Source of the DNA: Monarcha castaneiventris obscurior | Taxonomy: Eukaryota; Chordata; Aves; Passeriformes; Monarchidae | Direction: 5' to 3' | DNA length: 64,000 bases | Assembly: GCA_026261815.1 (NCBI GenBank) | Contig: JAMPIT010000697.1 | Coordinates: 62,001 to 126,000 of the forward strand | Shown: in pieces, positions 30,401-41,406 of the stretch | Position numbering within the stretch: the first letter of the stretch is position 1 | Layout: each line of letters begins with the position of its first letter | Position numbers and translations under genes: made by a program | Notes under the pieces: model-generated | Databases searched by the model: none | What the model saw: the letters and a program-made list of their open reading frames with translations, nothing else | Told to the model about the DNA's origin: nothing

Positions 30401-33400
30401 GAGCGGGTTGGGTTGGACCCTGTTCCGGTCCCACCCCAGCGTCCCCCCATTCCCAGAGCCCCGGGATCGCCCCCGGACGCACTCGGGGAAGACGATGACG
30501 GAGCCAGACGAGGTCAGGGCAGCCACAGAGACCCCCCGGGGCACCACCATGTCCAGGAGCTCCTGGATCTGCAACGGAAGAGAACAGGGATGAGACGTTC
30601 TCCATGGGGATGAGGAGCTCAACATTAGAAGGCCCCAAATATGGTGGGATCTTGTCATCATGGATGAGGAACTCAGCGTTGGAGGAGCCCCAAGATGGCC
30701 GGAGCTTCCTACCATGGATGAGGACCTCAATGATGGAAGACCCCAAAGATGAGGAACCCGGTGTTGAAGGAGCCCAAAGAGGACCCCAGAGATGGTGGGA
30801 CCTCCTTGAAATGGGTGAGGGCATGTTGGAGGAGCCCAGAGATGGTGGGATCTCCTCAATGTGGATGAGGAACTCAACACTGAAGGAGTCCAAAGATGGT
30901 GGGATCTCCTCCCCAAGGATGAGGAACTCAGTGTTGGAGGAGGCCAAAGAGGACTTTAAAGACATTGGGACTTTCTCCATGTGGATGAGGAAATGCTGGA
31001 GGATCCCAAAAATGGTGGGATCTCCTCAACATGGCCAAGGGACTTGAGGACCCCAAAGACGGTGGGACCTTCTCCCCATGGATGAGGGAATTTTAAAGGA
31101 CCACCCCACTCCCCTCCCTCAATCCCCTCAACCCCCTCACCTTGAAGACCCCCTTTTCCAGGTTCTCCTTCCCGGCCACCGCCCCCAGGAAGTCGTGGTA
31201 GAACCTCATCCGGACCTTGCGCCGCTCCACCAGCAGGACTCCAATGTCCCTCAGGACCAGGGCCACGTCCTGACCTGTCCCCAAGCACCGCGACAGGAGG
31301 GACGTGGTGGCCTGGAGGGCGCCCTCCACCCTGCACCGGGGCCGTCCCAGTGCCGCTGCCACCACAAACGTCCGGAGGGGATCCAGGTTCCCTGGGAGGA
31401 CATGGAAGGTGGGGGCATTTGGGTATCCTCAGGGGTTTGGGGTTTTCTGGTGGGGTTTTGGGGGTTTCTCAAGGTTTTATGGGGTCTCCTTGTGGCTATT
31501 GGGGTCCTCTCATGGTTTTTTGACATTTCTCAGGGTGTTTTGGAGACTTCTGTGGGTGTTTTGGGGTCTTCTTGTGGGGTTGTTTTGGTCTCCTTGTGGT
31601 TTTTGAGGTCTTCTTGTGGCTTTATGGGATTTTCTCACGCTTTTTTGGGGTCTCCTCATGTTTTTTGGGGATGTCCACATGATTTTTTTTTAGTTTTTTG
31701 GGCATTTCCTTAGGGGTTTTGGAGTCTTCTCATGTTTGGGGGGGTTTTCTTGAGGGTTTTTGAGGTTTTCTCATGTTTCTATTGGGTCTTCTGGGTTTTG
31801 GGGTCTTCTCATGGTTTTAGGGGGTATCCCTGTAATTTTTGGGGTCTCCTCATTGATTTATGGGGTCCTCATTGATTTATGTGCTTTTGTGGGGTGTTCT
31901 CATGATTTCTGGGAGGGTCTTGTGTTTTGGGGGGTCTCTTCATGGGTGTAAGGGTCACCTGATGGTGTTTTGGGGTCTCCTTGTTATTTTTCGGGTCTTC
32001 TTATGGTTTCTGAGGGTTTCCTTGTGGTTTTCAGGGTCTTCTTTTTTTTTTTTTTTTGTGGTCTTACTGTGTATTTTTTGGGTCTCCTCGTGATTTTTGG
32101 GGTCTCCTAATGGTTTTTTGGGGTGTCCTTGTGAGTTCTGGGGTCTTCTTGTCATTTTTATGGTCTCTACAAGATTTTTGAGGTTCCTCATGGGTTTTAG
32201 GCTCTTGTGATTTTTAGGGACTTCTCATGGGGATTTTGGGGTCTCCTCATGTTTTTTGGGTTCTCCTTGTGAATTTGGTGGTCTCCTTGTGGGTTTTTCC
32301 GGCTCTTCTCATGAGTTTTAGGGGATCTTCTCATTTTTTGGAGGTGTTCTTCTGGGTTTTGAGGTCTTCTTGTGTTCTTTTGCGGCTTCTCATGGTTTTA
32401 TAGGGTATCCCTATATTTTGGGGTGTCTCCTCATTGTTTTATGGGATCTCCTTTTGGTTTTGAGGTCTTCTTACAGTTTTTTCTGGTCTCATGGTTTTTT
32501 GGGTCTTGCCACATGCTTTTTCAAGGTCTTGTAATGTATTTTGGGGGTCTCCTGATGGTCGTTTGGGGTCTTCTCATGGTTTTATGAAGTCTCTGTGTGC
32601 TTTTTGGGGGTCTTCTTGGGGTTTTTGGGGGTCTCCTTATGATTTTTGTGTGCTTCTCATGGCTTTTTGGGTTCTTCTTATGGGTTTTTTGGGGGATTTT
32701 CTCATGGGTTTATGGGGTCTTCTTACAGTTTTTTGGGTTCTTGCTATGTGCTTTTTTGGGGTCTTGTAATATATTTTTGGGTCTCCTCACAGTTTTTTGG
32801 GGGCTCCTTGTGATTTTTGGGTTCTTCTCACAGGGCTTTTTAGGGTGTCCTCGTGGGTTTTGGGGGCTCCTCATGCTTTTTTTTGGATCTCTTCTTGTTT
32901 TTTTGGGAGATTTCCTTGTGATTTTTGGGATCGCCTTGTGTTTTTTTGGGGTCTTCTTGTGTTTTTTTGGGATCTCCTCATGGATTTTTAGGGTCTCCTC
33001 CCATTTTTTTGGTTTCTTCTCACACCTTTCAAGTCCCCATTTTCCACCCCTTCCCTCAACCCTCCCCCTCCATCCATGTCCACCTCGGAATGCCCATGGT
33101 CCTACCGGGCTGGAATTCCCAGTCATCCATCAAATTGTGGCTCTGGACCAAATTCCTGGCCAGGCAAAAAATCGGCCTCTGTGTTGTCACCTCCATGTTC
33201 CCAACCTGCGCCCGCCAGGGCACCACATCCAGGGTGCCGAGGGTCGGGATCCGCACCCCCTGCAACCAGAATTTTTGGGAATTTGTGACCTGCTTCCCCC
33301 CAGAAGTGGAATTTTGGGATTTTTAAGTGGAAATTTGGGATTTTGGGGTCCGCACTCCATGGAGCTGGAATTTTGGGATCTTGAGATCTGCACCCTCTGC

Positions 33401-33743
33401 AAGCAGAATTTGGGGATTTTGGGATCTGCTCCCCCAAGAAATGGAATTTCAGGATTTTGGAAGGAGCCAGAGGTGACCTTGACCCCCAGGAGGGGACACG
33501 GCAGGGGAATTGAGGTGACCTTGTTTTGCAGCAGGAGCTGGTCCAGGACGAAGTCGGCCACCACATCCCAAATTTCCTTCCACTCTGGGAATTGAGGGAA
33601 ACTGAGTCAGGATCCTGACAGATCCTGACATTCCCATGGGTCCAGGTAGTGCTGGTACCTTTGGGGGTGGTGGCTGAAACCACCTCTGTCCTCCCCCAGA
33701 GCTCCACCTTGGTCCTCCTGGCAGTGAGAGGGCGAGAGCTCAT
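27410..33743 (-). CDS. CCDC81: CCDC81-like gene, eight coding exons, one frameshift in a Lys/Glu repeat
   Basis: A gene related to CCDC81 (tandem bacterial-HU-like domains, then a charged C-terminus; CCDC81 is linked to centrosomes and cilia). Exons, minus strand: 33743-33659, 33584-33520, 33259-33106, 31391-31141, 30568-30483, 29856-29702, 28283-27813, 27740-27410. All introns are GT...AG and the phases (1,0,1,0,2,1,2) fit. HU-like domain 1: EIWDVVADFVLDQLLLQNK, GVRIPTLGTLDVV, QRPIFCLARNLVQSHN. Domain 2: VALVLRDIGVLLVERRKVRM, RFYHDFLGAVAGKENL, ending SSGSVIVFPE. Exon 7 encodes a ~12-residue Lys/Glu repeat (KLETELGKKEK type). Exon 8 ends with TAG at 27410. Coding length is 1598 nt, one short of a multiple of three: one A appears missing near 28041. 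The protein would be ~532 aa; human CCDC81 is about 650. The start ATG at 33743 is the least certain part. Confidence 0.8.
27813..28283 (-). repeat. Coding ~36-bp repeat in exon 7 of the CCDC81-like gene
   Basis: On the minus strand GGAAACTGAATTGGGG and GGAAGGAAAAGT alternate about every 36 bp, giving the Lys/Glu repeat. It reads in one frame to about 28041 and in the next frame from there to the donor (GACAG|GTGAGG at 27813/27812). The repeat probably arose by expansion and is a likely place for slippage or assembly error. Confidence 0.75.
28310..28714. repeat. Pyrimidine-rich repeat in intron 6, left of the solo LTR
   Basis: Diverged units such as TTTCCCCATTTCTTTGC and TTATCCCAATTAAGTTCC occupy the intron. 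The array continues after the LTR at 29497-29700. The Phe/Pro- or Lys-rich frames here are by-products. Confidence 0.8.
28720..29496 (+). mobile_element. Solo LTR (777 bp) with 5-bp TSD CTTTA, in intron 6 of the CCDC81-like gene
   Basis: It begins TGTCTTGGGG and ends CCAAGACA. CTTTA precedes it (28715-28719) and follows it (29497-29501). AATAAA near 29348 precedes the end by about 145 bp, as in related LTRs. A CpG-rich centre (28840-28890) fits a promoter. It is antisense to the host gene. The perfect TSD and matching ends mean that an ERV inserted here and was reduced by LTR-LTR recombination. Confidence 0.88.
29930..30350. repeat. ~24-bp minisatellite in intron 5 of the CCDC81-like gene
   Basis: Units like CCCAAATCCACCATGTTTTC, about 17 copies, fill most of the intron between exons 5 and 6. 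Confidence 0.85.
30600..31100. repeat. ~55-bp minisatellite in intron 4 of the CCDC81-like gene
   Basis: Units contain GGATGAGGAACTCAGTGTTG, GGAGGAGCCCCAAAGATGG and TGGGATCTCCTCC. Two clear starts at 30863 and 30918 give a 55-bp period; others are diverged. Confidence 0.8.
31425..33010. repeat. T/G-rich ~30-bp minisatellite in intron 3 of the CCDC81-like gene
   Basis: About 1.6 kb of diverged units like TTTTTGGGGTCTTCTCATGG fills almost the whole intron between exons 3 and 4. One strand is nearly devoid of A and rich in GGGG and TTTT runs. Long Phe/Gly/Trp-rich frames here (for example 32597-33595) are artefacts. Confidence 0.9.
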
Positions 33744-33899
33744 TCTGCACTCTCTCGGGATTTGGGATCGGGATGTGGGATCGGGGTGTGGGGTCTGGGA
33801 TGTCCCACCACCAGACTAGCTCCTGTTGTGTCCCAGGACACTCGGTGACGCTGCTGGTGGCACTGTGACTTTGGTGGGGCCTCTGTGATGTCGTGGTGA

Positions 33900-34090
33900 C
33901 ACCGCAGGGACGGGGGGGGGGGATACGGGGTTGGGGCAGGGAGGAGGGATGGAACATGGAATGGGGGACATGGAATGGGGGACATGGGGGATATGGGGGA
34001 CATGGAATGGGGGACATGGAGGGCGGACTTGGAGGATGTTGGATGGGGCACTCAGAATGGGGGACAAGGGAAACATGGGGGACACAGTCT
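33900..34090 (+). repeat. GGGGGACATGGAAT minisatellite
   Basis: Units of about 9-18 bp such as ATGGAATGGGGGACATGG, upstream of the CCDC81-like start codon (gene on the minus strand). The flanking 33744-33900 shows no further coding exon. Confidence 0.85.
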
Positions 34091-34107
34091 CCAGGTGTTC
34101 AAAGAGA

Positions 34108-34841
34108 TTACAATAAGCAGACCCAATGACAAAGCCATTTTTGAGGCATTTTTCTTATTACCAGCTCCTTACACCTGGTCAATGCCCAAACCCCGGGACA
34201 GGGATCCCGGTTCCTTGGCTTCACCACCATCCAGCTCCACATGGGAGCCGCGATATCCCAGCACAGAGCAGCCGGGTCACCAGGGGCTCTCCCGACGGGC
34301 GGCTGAAACCTTTTCACACATCTCGCAGCTCTCCTGAGGACAGGGGGCGGGTGATTATCTCTGGCCTTGCCTCTTCCTCCTCTTGTGAGGGCCCTGCTTC
34401 CTCTTCCTCCCTCACTGAGGGATTGGTGATGATTTGGTCTTGGATTTCTTCTCCTGTATAGCAGGAGCTGCTCCCGGCAGGGGCTGTTCCCTGGCTCAGC
34501 TGCAGTTGGAGTGCCCACGGTGCTGTTGCTCTGCTTTCCTCCTCCTCCCCCTGAGGGTGCTGTCCAGTGACCAGCAGTGTCCCGGAAACAGCAGCCAGGG
34601 CCCAGCAGGCTGCATCACTTTGCACCTCTCTGGAGCTGTGGCAGCATTTCTGCTTCACATATTTTGTCACATTAACGGGGTCCTGTGGCTGTTCAGAGGG
34701 GAACTTCCGAACCATTGGAGGAGAGGAGTCCTCCAGATACTGGCCCATTCCCTCCCCCATTCCATGCCACTCCTGACTATCCACCCTTGGGGCAGATCTC
34801 TGAATGACCTTCCTGGAAATCTCTGTCCTGACCCTAAACAT
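34108..34841 (-). pseudogene. ERV gag-like fragment
   Basis: A 175-residue minus-strand frame (34841-34314) has an acidic Glu-rich central part (VREEEEAGPSQEEEEARPEI) and then a shift into a second frame (to 34108) with CWDIAAPMWSW-like sequence. I associate this with the variable gag region of avian class III-like ERVs, but no zinc knuckle or protease is present and the match is by general resemblance. No LTR is evident beside it. It may be a domesticated or simply decaying gag. Confidence 0.4.
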
Positions 34842-34849
34842 GGTGTGGA

Positions 34850-36980
34850 CCCCAGTGAGGACCCAGCAGGCTCAGCAGCAAGAACAGGCTTTCCTTAACA
34901 TCCAGAGGGAATTCAGAATTCTCAAAAGCTGTTGGAACAGGCCTGAAGGAGGAGAAGGGGGTGAAAGGCTGGGCAAAATCATTCTCCCCTGTTCCCCCCA
35001 CAGGCTGGGCACGATTATTAATGAATTCCCAGAGGCAGCACCCGAGGCCAGGGTAGGAGAGCAGCACTGGAGACACATCCCAAATGACCCCCACTGCCCT
35101 TGATGTTCTCACATCATAAACTGATGTCCCACAGTACAGCAACAAAGCAATCCTGGTTCCTCTCCCTGCTCTGGAAAAGATCCCTGAGAGAAGCACGGAC
35201 GGGAATATGCCCAGGGTGAGGTCCCACAGCCACATGAGCAGACCAAGGCACTGTGCCCAGGGGCTCTGTCCCTGGGACAGCAAATGCTCAGACCAAAGTC
35301 ACTTCCAACCTGCTCTGTGCAGATCTGGTGCTTTACAACCCATTGTGGCCCACATTTTCCCCAGAAAGGTGCTGCCCCACATCCACACAGCCCCTTTCCA
35401 ACCACAACCTGCTCTAATTTCCCATTTGCCCTTTGTCTCTCAGTGCTCACATGTGGACTGTGAAGCCAATCCTGCTCCAGGAGCCTGGTTGGGAAGCAAT
35501 TGGCCCCATAACCTGGGGACAAGATATTAATCACAAAACTGCTCATGCCAGCAGAGACAAGACAGGGGCAGAGGAAAGGGGAGAGGCAGGCCCAGGGAAC
35601 AGGGCTGGAATGGTGATGGCTGTGAGGTCACTGCCACTGCAGCAGCCTGGCTGGCCCTCAGCAGACATCCTGGCCAGGAGGCACTGTGAGGTCACCCAGC
35701 ACACCAGAGACCCCACACAACAGGAATTCCATCCCTGGGGAGGTGAAGGAGTGAGGCAGGAGGGAGAGGCCCCACCTGGGCTCTGATTCTGGGGCACCTC
35801 TGTTACACAACCCGAGCAGCCCTGGCACACAGGGAGGCCGGCCGGGCTCATGGCCACCCTGGCCTGCACCAGCCCTGCAACCGGGGCAAAATCTTTCCTC
35901 ACCTCCTGGCTGAACATCCCCTGTTTCACCCAACACCCCTTGTCTTTCATCCTCCTCACCTGCTCCAGCCAAGCTTTCCGTGCCTCAAAACAACAAAGTC
36001 ACCATTTCTGCATTTCCCCACTGCAGACTGTCCTTGCTGTCACCTCCTGGCAGTGGCTCCATGGCCCTGTCAGAGCCAGCCCTGTCCCTGCCCTGCCCCA
36101 GCTCTGCTGCCCCACAGCTGCTGGATCAGGAAGGGCAGAGCCATGGGGGAGGGACATGCACAGGGACTCCTCCTGGGAGGCACCTCGGGAGGTTTCCAGG
36201 CCGGGCCAAAGCCCAGCCAGTGGGGAAAGGGACCCAGGGATGGGCTGTTTGTGTGCTCTGCCATGGCAGGAGAAGATGCAGAGCTACCAGCTCCCTTCAT
36301 CCCATTCTCTCTCTGTTTTCTCATGCTTGTGCCTCTATAAACCACCACAATCCCTTCCTTTCCTTTCCTGTATCCTTTTCTAGGCATCTCACAGGAAGTC
36401 TGGAAAATGCTCTTTCTGTCTGACCTCCATGAGTCTCAGACCCAGAGGCACAAACCCCATCCTCATCCTCAGGTCATCCTGGGGGACTCGGCCACTGACC
36501 CACTTGGGGAATCTTTCATGCAGAAATGTTGGAACATTCTCTGACTTGTTTTAGACTTTCTGAATTTTGAATTGTTTCTGCACAAATATGGCAATTCATG
36601 TCCCTGGTATGGCAGTCCTTTGATTTTCATGGAAATGTTGGGGATTAGGGGAGATGAAAATGCTGACATGGTGTAAGTAGGTATTTGCAGCGCTGTGGAG
36701 AAGCAGTTGGTAAAATAGGAATCAAAGACTGATGGGGCTTAGAGACCTCAAGTACAGGATCAGGATATGGAGGCTGAGATCCCTGGGCTCAGTGCTTTGG
36801 AGACTGAGGCAGTGGCACCGAGGAGGTGATGGAGAACACAGAGCCAGGCTCTTCACCAGGGTGCCTGGTGGGAGACAAATGACAATGGCTGGAAGGGGAA
36901 AGAGGGGAGATCAGCCTGGACAGGAGGAAGCCTTTGTTCTGATGGGCTCCGCCAGGTGCTGAGATGCTGCCCTGTCCCTG
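34850..36980. other. Unique intergenic DNA, no gene seen
   Basis: GC-moderate sequence with short frames on both strands, none with a recognisable domain or splice structure. No tandem repeat stands out. Confidence 0.5.
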
Positions 36981-36984
36981 TCCT

Positions 36985-37095
36985 TTGGGATTGTCCAGTC
37001 CCAACCAAATCAAGCCTTGAGCCACTTGGTCTGAGCCTGTTTCTGACAGGTTGGGCTGCAGACTTGCTGAGGTCCCTTCCAACCTCAGCTCTCCA
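36985..37095 (+). mobile_element. Possible CR1 3' end
   Basis: GCTGAGGTCCCTTCCAACCT near 37060-37085 resembles the CR1 3' terminus on the plus strand. The rest is too diverged to follow. Confidence 0.4.
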
Positions 37096-37099
37096 ATGG

Positions 37100-37985
37100 T
37101 CCCAGGATGATGCTGGTCCCTGTCTCAGACTGGAGCAGAGCAGATGTTTATGGGACAGGAGCCCTCCGGGGCTGTAGGGGACCTGAAGCTTGATCCTCAT
37201 TAGCTGGGTCATTTGAGTGCTTTTAGGAAATGGCAAATTTTCCCACCAGGAGAGAACAGGAATTTTCTGGAAGTGTACGGATGGCAGAAGAAATATTGAC
37301 CCTCCCCTCCACTTGTGTCACCACTATTCTGTCTATTATTTGATGTCCCTCTTCCTTCAGATGCTTCCACCTCTCCTGTTTAATGGCCATGTCTAAGGAC
37401 ATCTCTACACCAGACCAGCAGGATCTGTGTCCTTCCCATTGCTCCCAGATTTCCTCCTCTAGTTCCTCTCCAGCCATTCCAATGCCTCACAATTGACTGG
37501 CTTCACCCTTTGAGCTTCAGGGAGTTTCCCAGGGTTTCAGAAGTTAAAATAACTCATCAGTCAACATCTTAATTGTGTTTATATCTTTTAGAATCACCTT
37601 TTCTTATGTCTTTGTCTAAAACTGTTCCTTTATGGAAATCCCTTGAGAATGGTGGACACGTCAGATGCTGCTGGGATGTCTCACATTGCTGAGGGAAGAG
37701 TTTTGAGGGTTATTAAATTGTATCATGTTTACATTTTTTTATGTTGGCCATGAAGAGAAACTTCCTGTGCCTCTGAGTCTCAGCAGTTCCTGACCCCCAA
37801 AGGACACAAACCTGATGAGTCGTGGTTCCCACTCTAGTGGCTGCAGTTGGACCTCCCTCCATACCCAGAGCAGAGCTCCCCTGTCCCAGAAAGTCCCTGG
37901 CAATGGAGGGATGAAGGGAATGGGACAGGCTGTGGGGATCAGGGGCAGGGCACGGCCAGGGATTGGGGGTGGTTGTGAGGCCAGG
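37100..37985. other. Intergenic DNA, no gene seen
   Basis: No coding domain, repeat or LTR feature is recognised here. Confidence 0.45.
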
Positions 37986-37989
37986 GCAG

Positions 37990-38240
37990 GACCCGGCCCT
38001 TGGCCTTGGTGAACCTCATCCAACTGTCCTGGGCCCATGGCTGCAGCCTGTCCAGATCCCTCTGCAGAGCTTCCTGCCCTCCAGCACAGCCACACTCCCA
38101 CCCAGCTTGGGGTCAGCTGGGACCTGACTGAGGGTGCCCTCGATGCCCTCGTCCAGATCAGCAAGAAAGAGATTGAACTGACCTGGCCCCAGTGCTGAGC
38201 CCTGGGGACAGCCCTGGCTGTGACTCCATTGCCCAGCACT
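37990..38240 (-). mobile_element. CR1 reverse-transcriptase fragment, minus strand
   Basis: The minus strand reads [20 protein letters not shown] and then [13 protein letters not shown], the CR1 RT region around the catalytic Asp motif. The F-A-D-D segment is altered to VPADPK, so it is inactive. Confidence 0.8.
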
Positions 38241-38649
38241 CCTTGGGCTGGACTTGTGTTTTTTATGGAGCTGTGCCTTCCCTGGGTTTGTTTGCTGACA
38301 AGAAATGGACATCCCTCTGTGTCTCGGGCAGCTCCTTCTCCAGGGAGAGCAGCTGGGAGTTGGTGCCAAGGAGCTGAAAGCTGCAGGCACAGCCTGGACT
38401 GGAGGAAGCTCAGATTTGCACAAGGCTGCTCTGAGTCCCAGGGGTTGGATGAGGGAAATGCTGGGGAGGGGGTAGGGACAAAGTGTGATTGATTGTCAGC
38501 CATAAAGGGTCTTGATGTTCACATCTATTCAGACTGCATTAGGAGGTGCTGGGGATCAATATCAGCTGGAGATCGCTGATACCAGTGTATAACAGGAAAA
38601 AGGTAAACAGGGCACAGAAGAGAAATAATTTCTCCTTGTATTGTTAACA

Positions 38650-38935
38650 CAGTATATTCACTTTGAATGGACTTCTGAAATCTGTCTATAGAACCACAAA
38701 AGAATTGAAGGCATAAATTATTCCCAGGGGCTTTTCTTCTTAGGGTGTTTTGAATTGTTAATGTATAAACAGGATAAAAATAAACTGGGAAAATAGATAC
38801 TCGTTCATTGTTTTTTTAATTTAATATATTCACTTTGAAAACACTTCCGGAATTGCTCTAATTAACCACGAAAGAATTGAAGACCTAAATGATTCCTGGG
38901 GGCTTGTCTTGTTAGGGTGTTTTGAATGTTAATGG
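38650..38935 (+). repeat. AT-rich tandem duplication, ~173-bp period
   Basis: Two diverged copies start at about 38652 and 38825. Both have ATATTCACTTTGAA, ACGAAAGAATTGAAG or ACAAAAGAATTGAAG, and TTAGGGTGTTTTGAAT. Confidence 0.75.
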
Positions 38936-38939
38936 TTCT

Positions 38940-41200
38940 TTGTCACTGAATTCCTGAACTGAAGAGCTGAAGGCTGAACAAGGTAAAATTCAGCAGCAAG
39001 CTCCAAGTTGCTGAGGATGTCAGCAGCCCCCACTGAGGCCATCCCTGCCAAGAGACCATGGGGGCAATGAGCAGACAAGGAGAGCATCCCTGGGGCTGGG
39101 GAAGCAGGAACTCAGAGGCACCCCTGGCTCCAGGTGGGAAATGGACTCTGGAACGTGGCTGTCAAAGCCCTGCCTGGGCTTGGCCAAGCAGCACAGCCAA
39201 GCCCTGACCCCATCCCCTGGGAATGGGCATCGGTGGCCTCACAGGATGCTCGAGGCTGTCCCGGAGCAGTGGCATGTGGGGTGTGGGATGGTGAGGGCAG
39301 GAGAGCAGCAGGAGCCCTCCAAAGCTCTGTGGGCTGGGAGAGGAGGCCACAAGCCCTGGGGCTGGCATGAGCTGGTGTCTGCTCATGGGCCTGAGTGCAA
39401 GGGACAGCAGCCACAGCCAGGGGACACAAAACTCACTGCTGTGGGCAGGGGGTGGTCCCAGCCCTGCCAAGGCCTTTGGTCACCCCCACTGCAGCTCTCC
39501 TCCCCTGGCCTAGGCCTGTGCTGGTTCCCTTGCACACTTTACCCAGCGTCCCATTTCCCCATCTCCCTCTGAGCCTGGGAGTTCCCAAAGCTTTCCTGAT
39601 GTCCCTGTGTCCTCCCTCGCTGTTGCTCCACACACAAAGCTGTGTTAGGCCGAGGAATGGCCAATTCCTGTGGCATTGCCAATGCCTGCCTTCTTCCCAC
39701 ACCCTGCTCAAGCTCCCGTGGCACCCAAGCTGTCCCAGGCACAGCCTTGCTTGAATCTGGTCCTTGTCTCCCTCTCCCAGCACTGAAATCCATGTCCCAT
39801 GTCCAGCCCCGCAGAGCAGCCCAGTCCTGTCTGGGCCTGCAGCAGGAACTGGAGGCACTGCAGGGCAGGGACAGCCACTCTGTGTCTGCAGTGCTCAGGA
39901 GATGCTCAGCTCGGGCAGCTCCTGCAGCCCCAGGGCCAGCCCCGCTGGCCAGCACAGCAGCAGAGAGTTGGCCCCGGGGCTCCTCAGGCAGCTCCTGCTG
40001 GCCCAGGCACAGGGCAGCCTCTTGCCAGGGCTCCTGTGCACACACACGGGCTCCTGCTCTGCTCCTGGCCCATGCCAGCTGCCCACAGAGCCTTTGCCAG
40101 GGGAACACGTCTGTGCTGGCCTGAGCAGCCCTTGCTGCAGCCCTGCCCTGCTGCCCAGAGCCCCCGAGCTGGGGGTGCTGCTCTGCAGAGCACGGGGGCT
40201 GTGCTGCCCGGGGCCCTGGGCTGGCTCTGCTGGGCTCTGCTGCTCCAGCTGGGAGCCAGAGGCAGCTGCTGCTGCTGCCTGCACTGACCCCCTCCCACAC
40301 AGGCTCTGCTGTGCCCATGAGGCTGCTCAGGGCTGCCTGCCTTGTTCCAGGGCTGCCCCGTGGCCTTGGGGCTGCCCTGCATCCTCCTGGGGAAGTTCCC
40401 TGAGGGTCAGAGCAGTCAGTGCCCAGACTCCTTTCCCTGTGCCTGCTGTGTCCCCTGGGCTGCAGAGCTCTCCTGGCTCACAGCAGACATTCAGTGCTTT
40501 ATCTCTGGGTGACCCCACCCTGGGCAGGCCTGTGCCCAGTGAGCTCCACTCCCTGCTGAGCCCTGGCACACACTGTCCCTGCAGCTCCCCTGTGTTCTCC
40601 TGGCCGCTGCCAAGGCCCTCCAGACAAACATTCCCCTGCCATCAGCCCTGGCACAAGCTGGAGAGCCCCAGGAAGGTTCAGCACTGACCATTCCCCATCT
40701 GATGGGCAGTGACCACCAACAAGCAAAACCTGACCCATTCCTGAGTCCCCTGAAGGCTACCCTGGGACCCTGATCTCATCCCACTGAGCCCTGGGAGCAC
40801 AAGGAACACAAGGAGCCTCTTTAGAGTCTGTTCCTTGGGCCTGTCCCTGAGAGTGACTCTGGAGGGAGAGCGAAGCTTTCCTGCCCTGCCCTCAGGAGAT
40901 GCCCTTTGCTGATGGAGCTGCTGTGCTGGAGCCCAGCTGTGTCCCAGCAGTGCCCATGGCCTGTCCCTGCCTGTGGTCACAGCACAGACACGCAGCAGGA
41001 CAGTGACCAAGCTGCCAGAGCACTCCGGCCTTAGAGCCACAGAAGGGCTGGGAAGGAGAGGGTGGAGTTGGGAAGAGCAGATGTGGAAAGACCAAGCACT
41101 GCTTCTCCCTGGCCGTGCTGCTGTGCTTGGAGTCTTTTCCCTTTCTCCCCTCTAACTTCATGCAGGTCACAGAGTTGGGATCCCAGATAAACCAGGCTGT
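38940..41200. other. GC-rich DNA downstream of the third OR, no gene seen
   Basis: Long frames occur on both strands (for example 39539-40687) with Ala/Pro/Ser/Leu-rich, domain-free translations typical of stop-poor GC-rich DNA. I find no splice-supported exon. It lies 3' of the minus-strand OR and does not match the downstream module of the other ORs. Confidence 0.5.
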
Positions 41201-41209
41201 GCAAGGTAG

Positions 41210-41215
41210 TTTATT
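41210..41215 (-). terminator. Possible poly(A) signal of the third OR
   Basis: AATAAA on the minus strand, about 190 bases beyond the stop codon. No closer signal is present, unlike the other OR copies. Confidence 0.4.
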
Positions 41216-41406
41216 TTCTTCAAATGTAGCGAAACCACAAATCCTGGTTTACAGAGTTCTGGGTCAAATTCAAGAGGCAGACAATTCATGAGATGAGGGC
41301 AATTAAATAATTTCATTGAGAAAAACATTATGACAGAAAAACCCACTGACCACTACCAAAGACCCCCGAAGGCTGGTAGGGCCTGTCACAAGTTCCATTC
41401 CAAAAA

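Noticed and set aside
32597..33595. 332-residue Phe/Gly/Trp-rich plus-strand frame
   Set aside because: It runs through the T/G minisatellite of intron 3 and antisense through exons 2 and 3 of the CCDC81-like gene.
39539..40687. Overlapping 250-307-residue frames on both strands
   Set aside because: Both strands are open because stop codons are rare in this GC-rich stretch; no domain, no conserved copy, no splice evidence.
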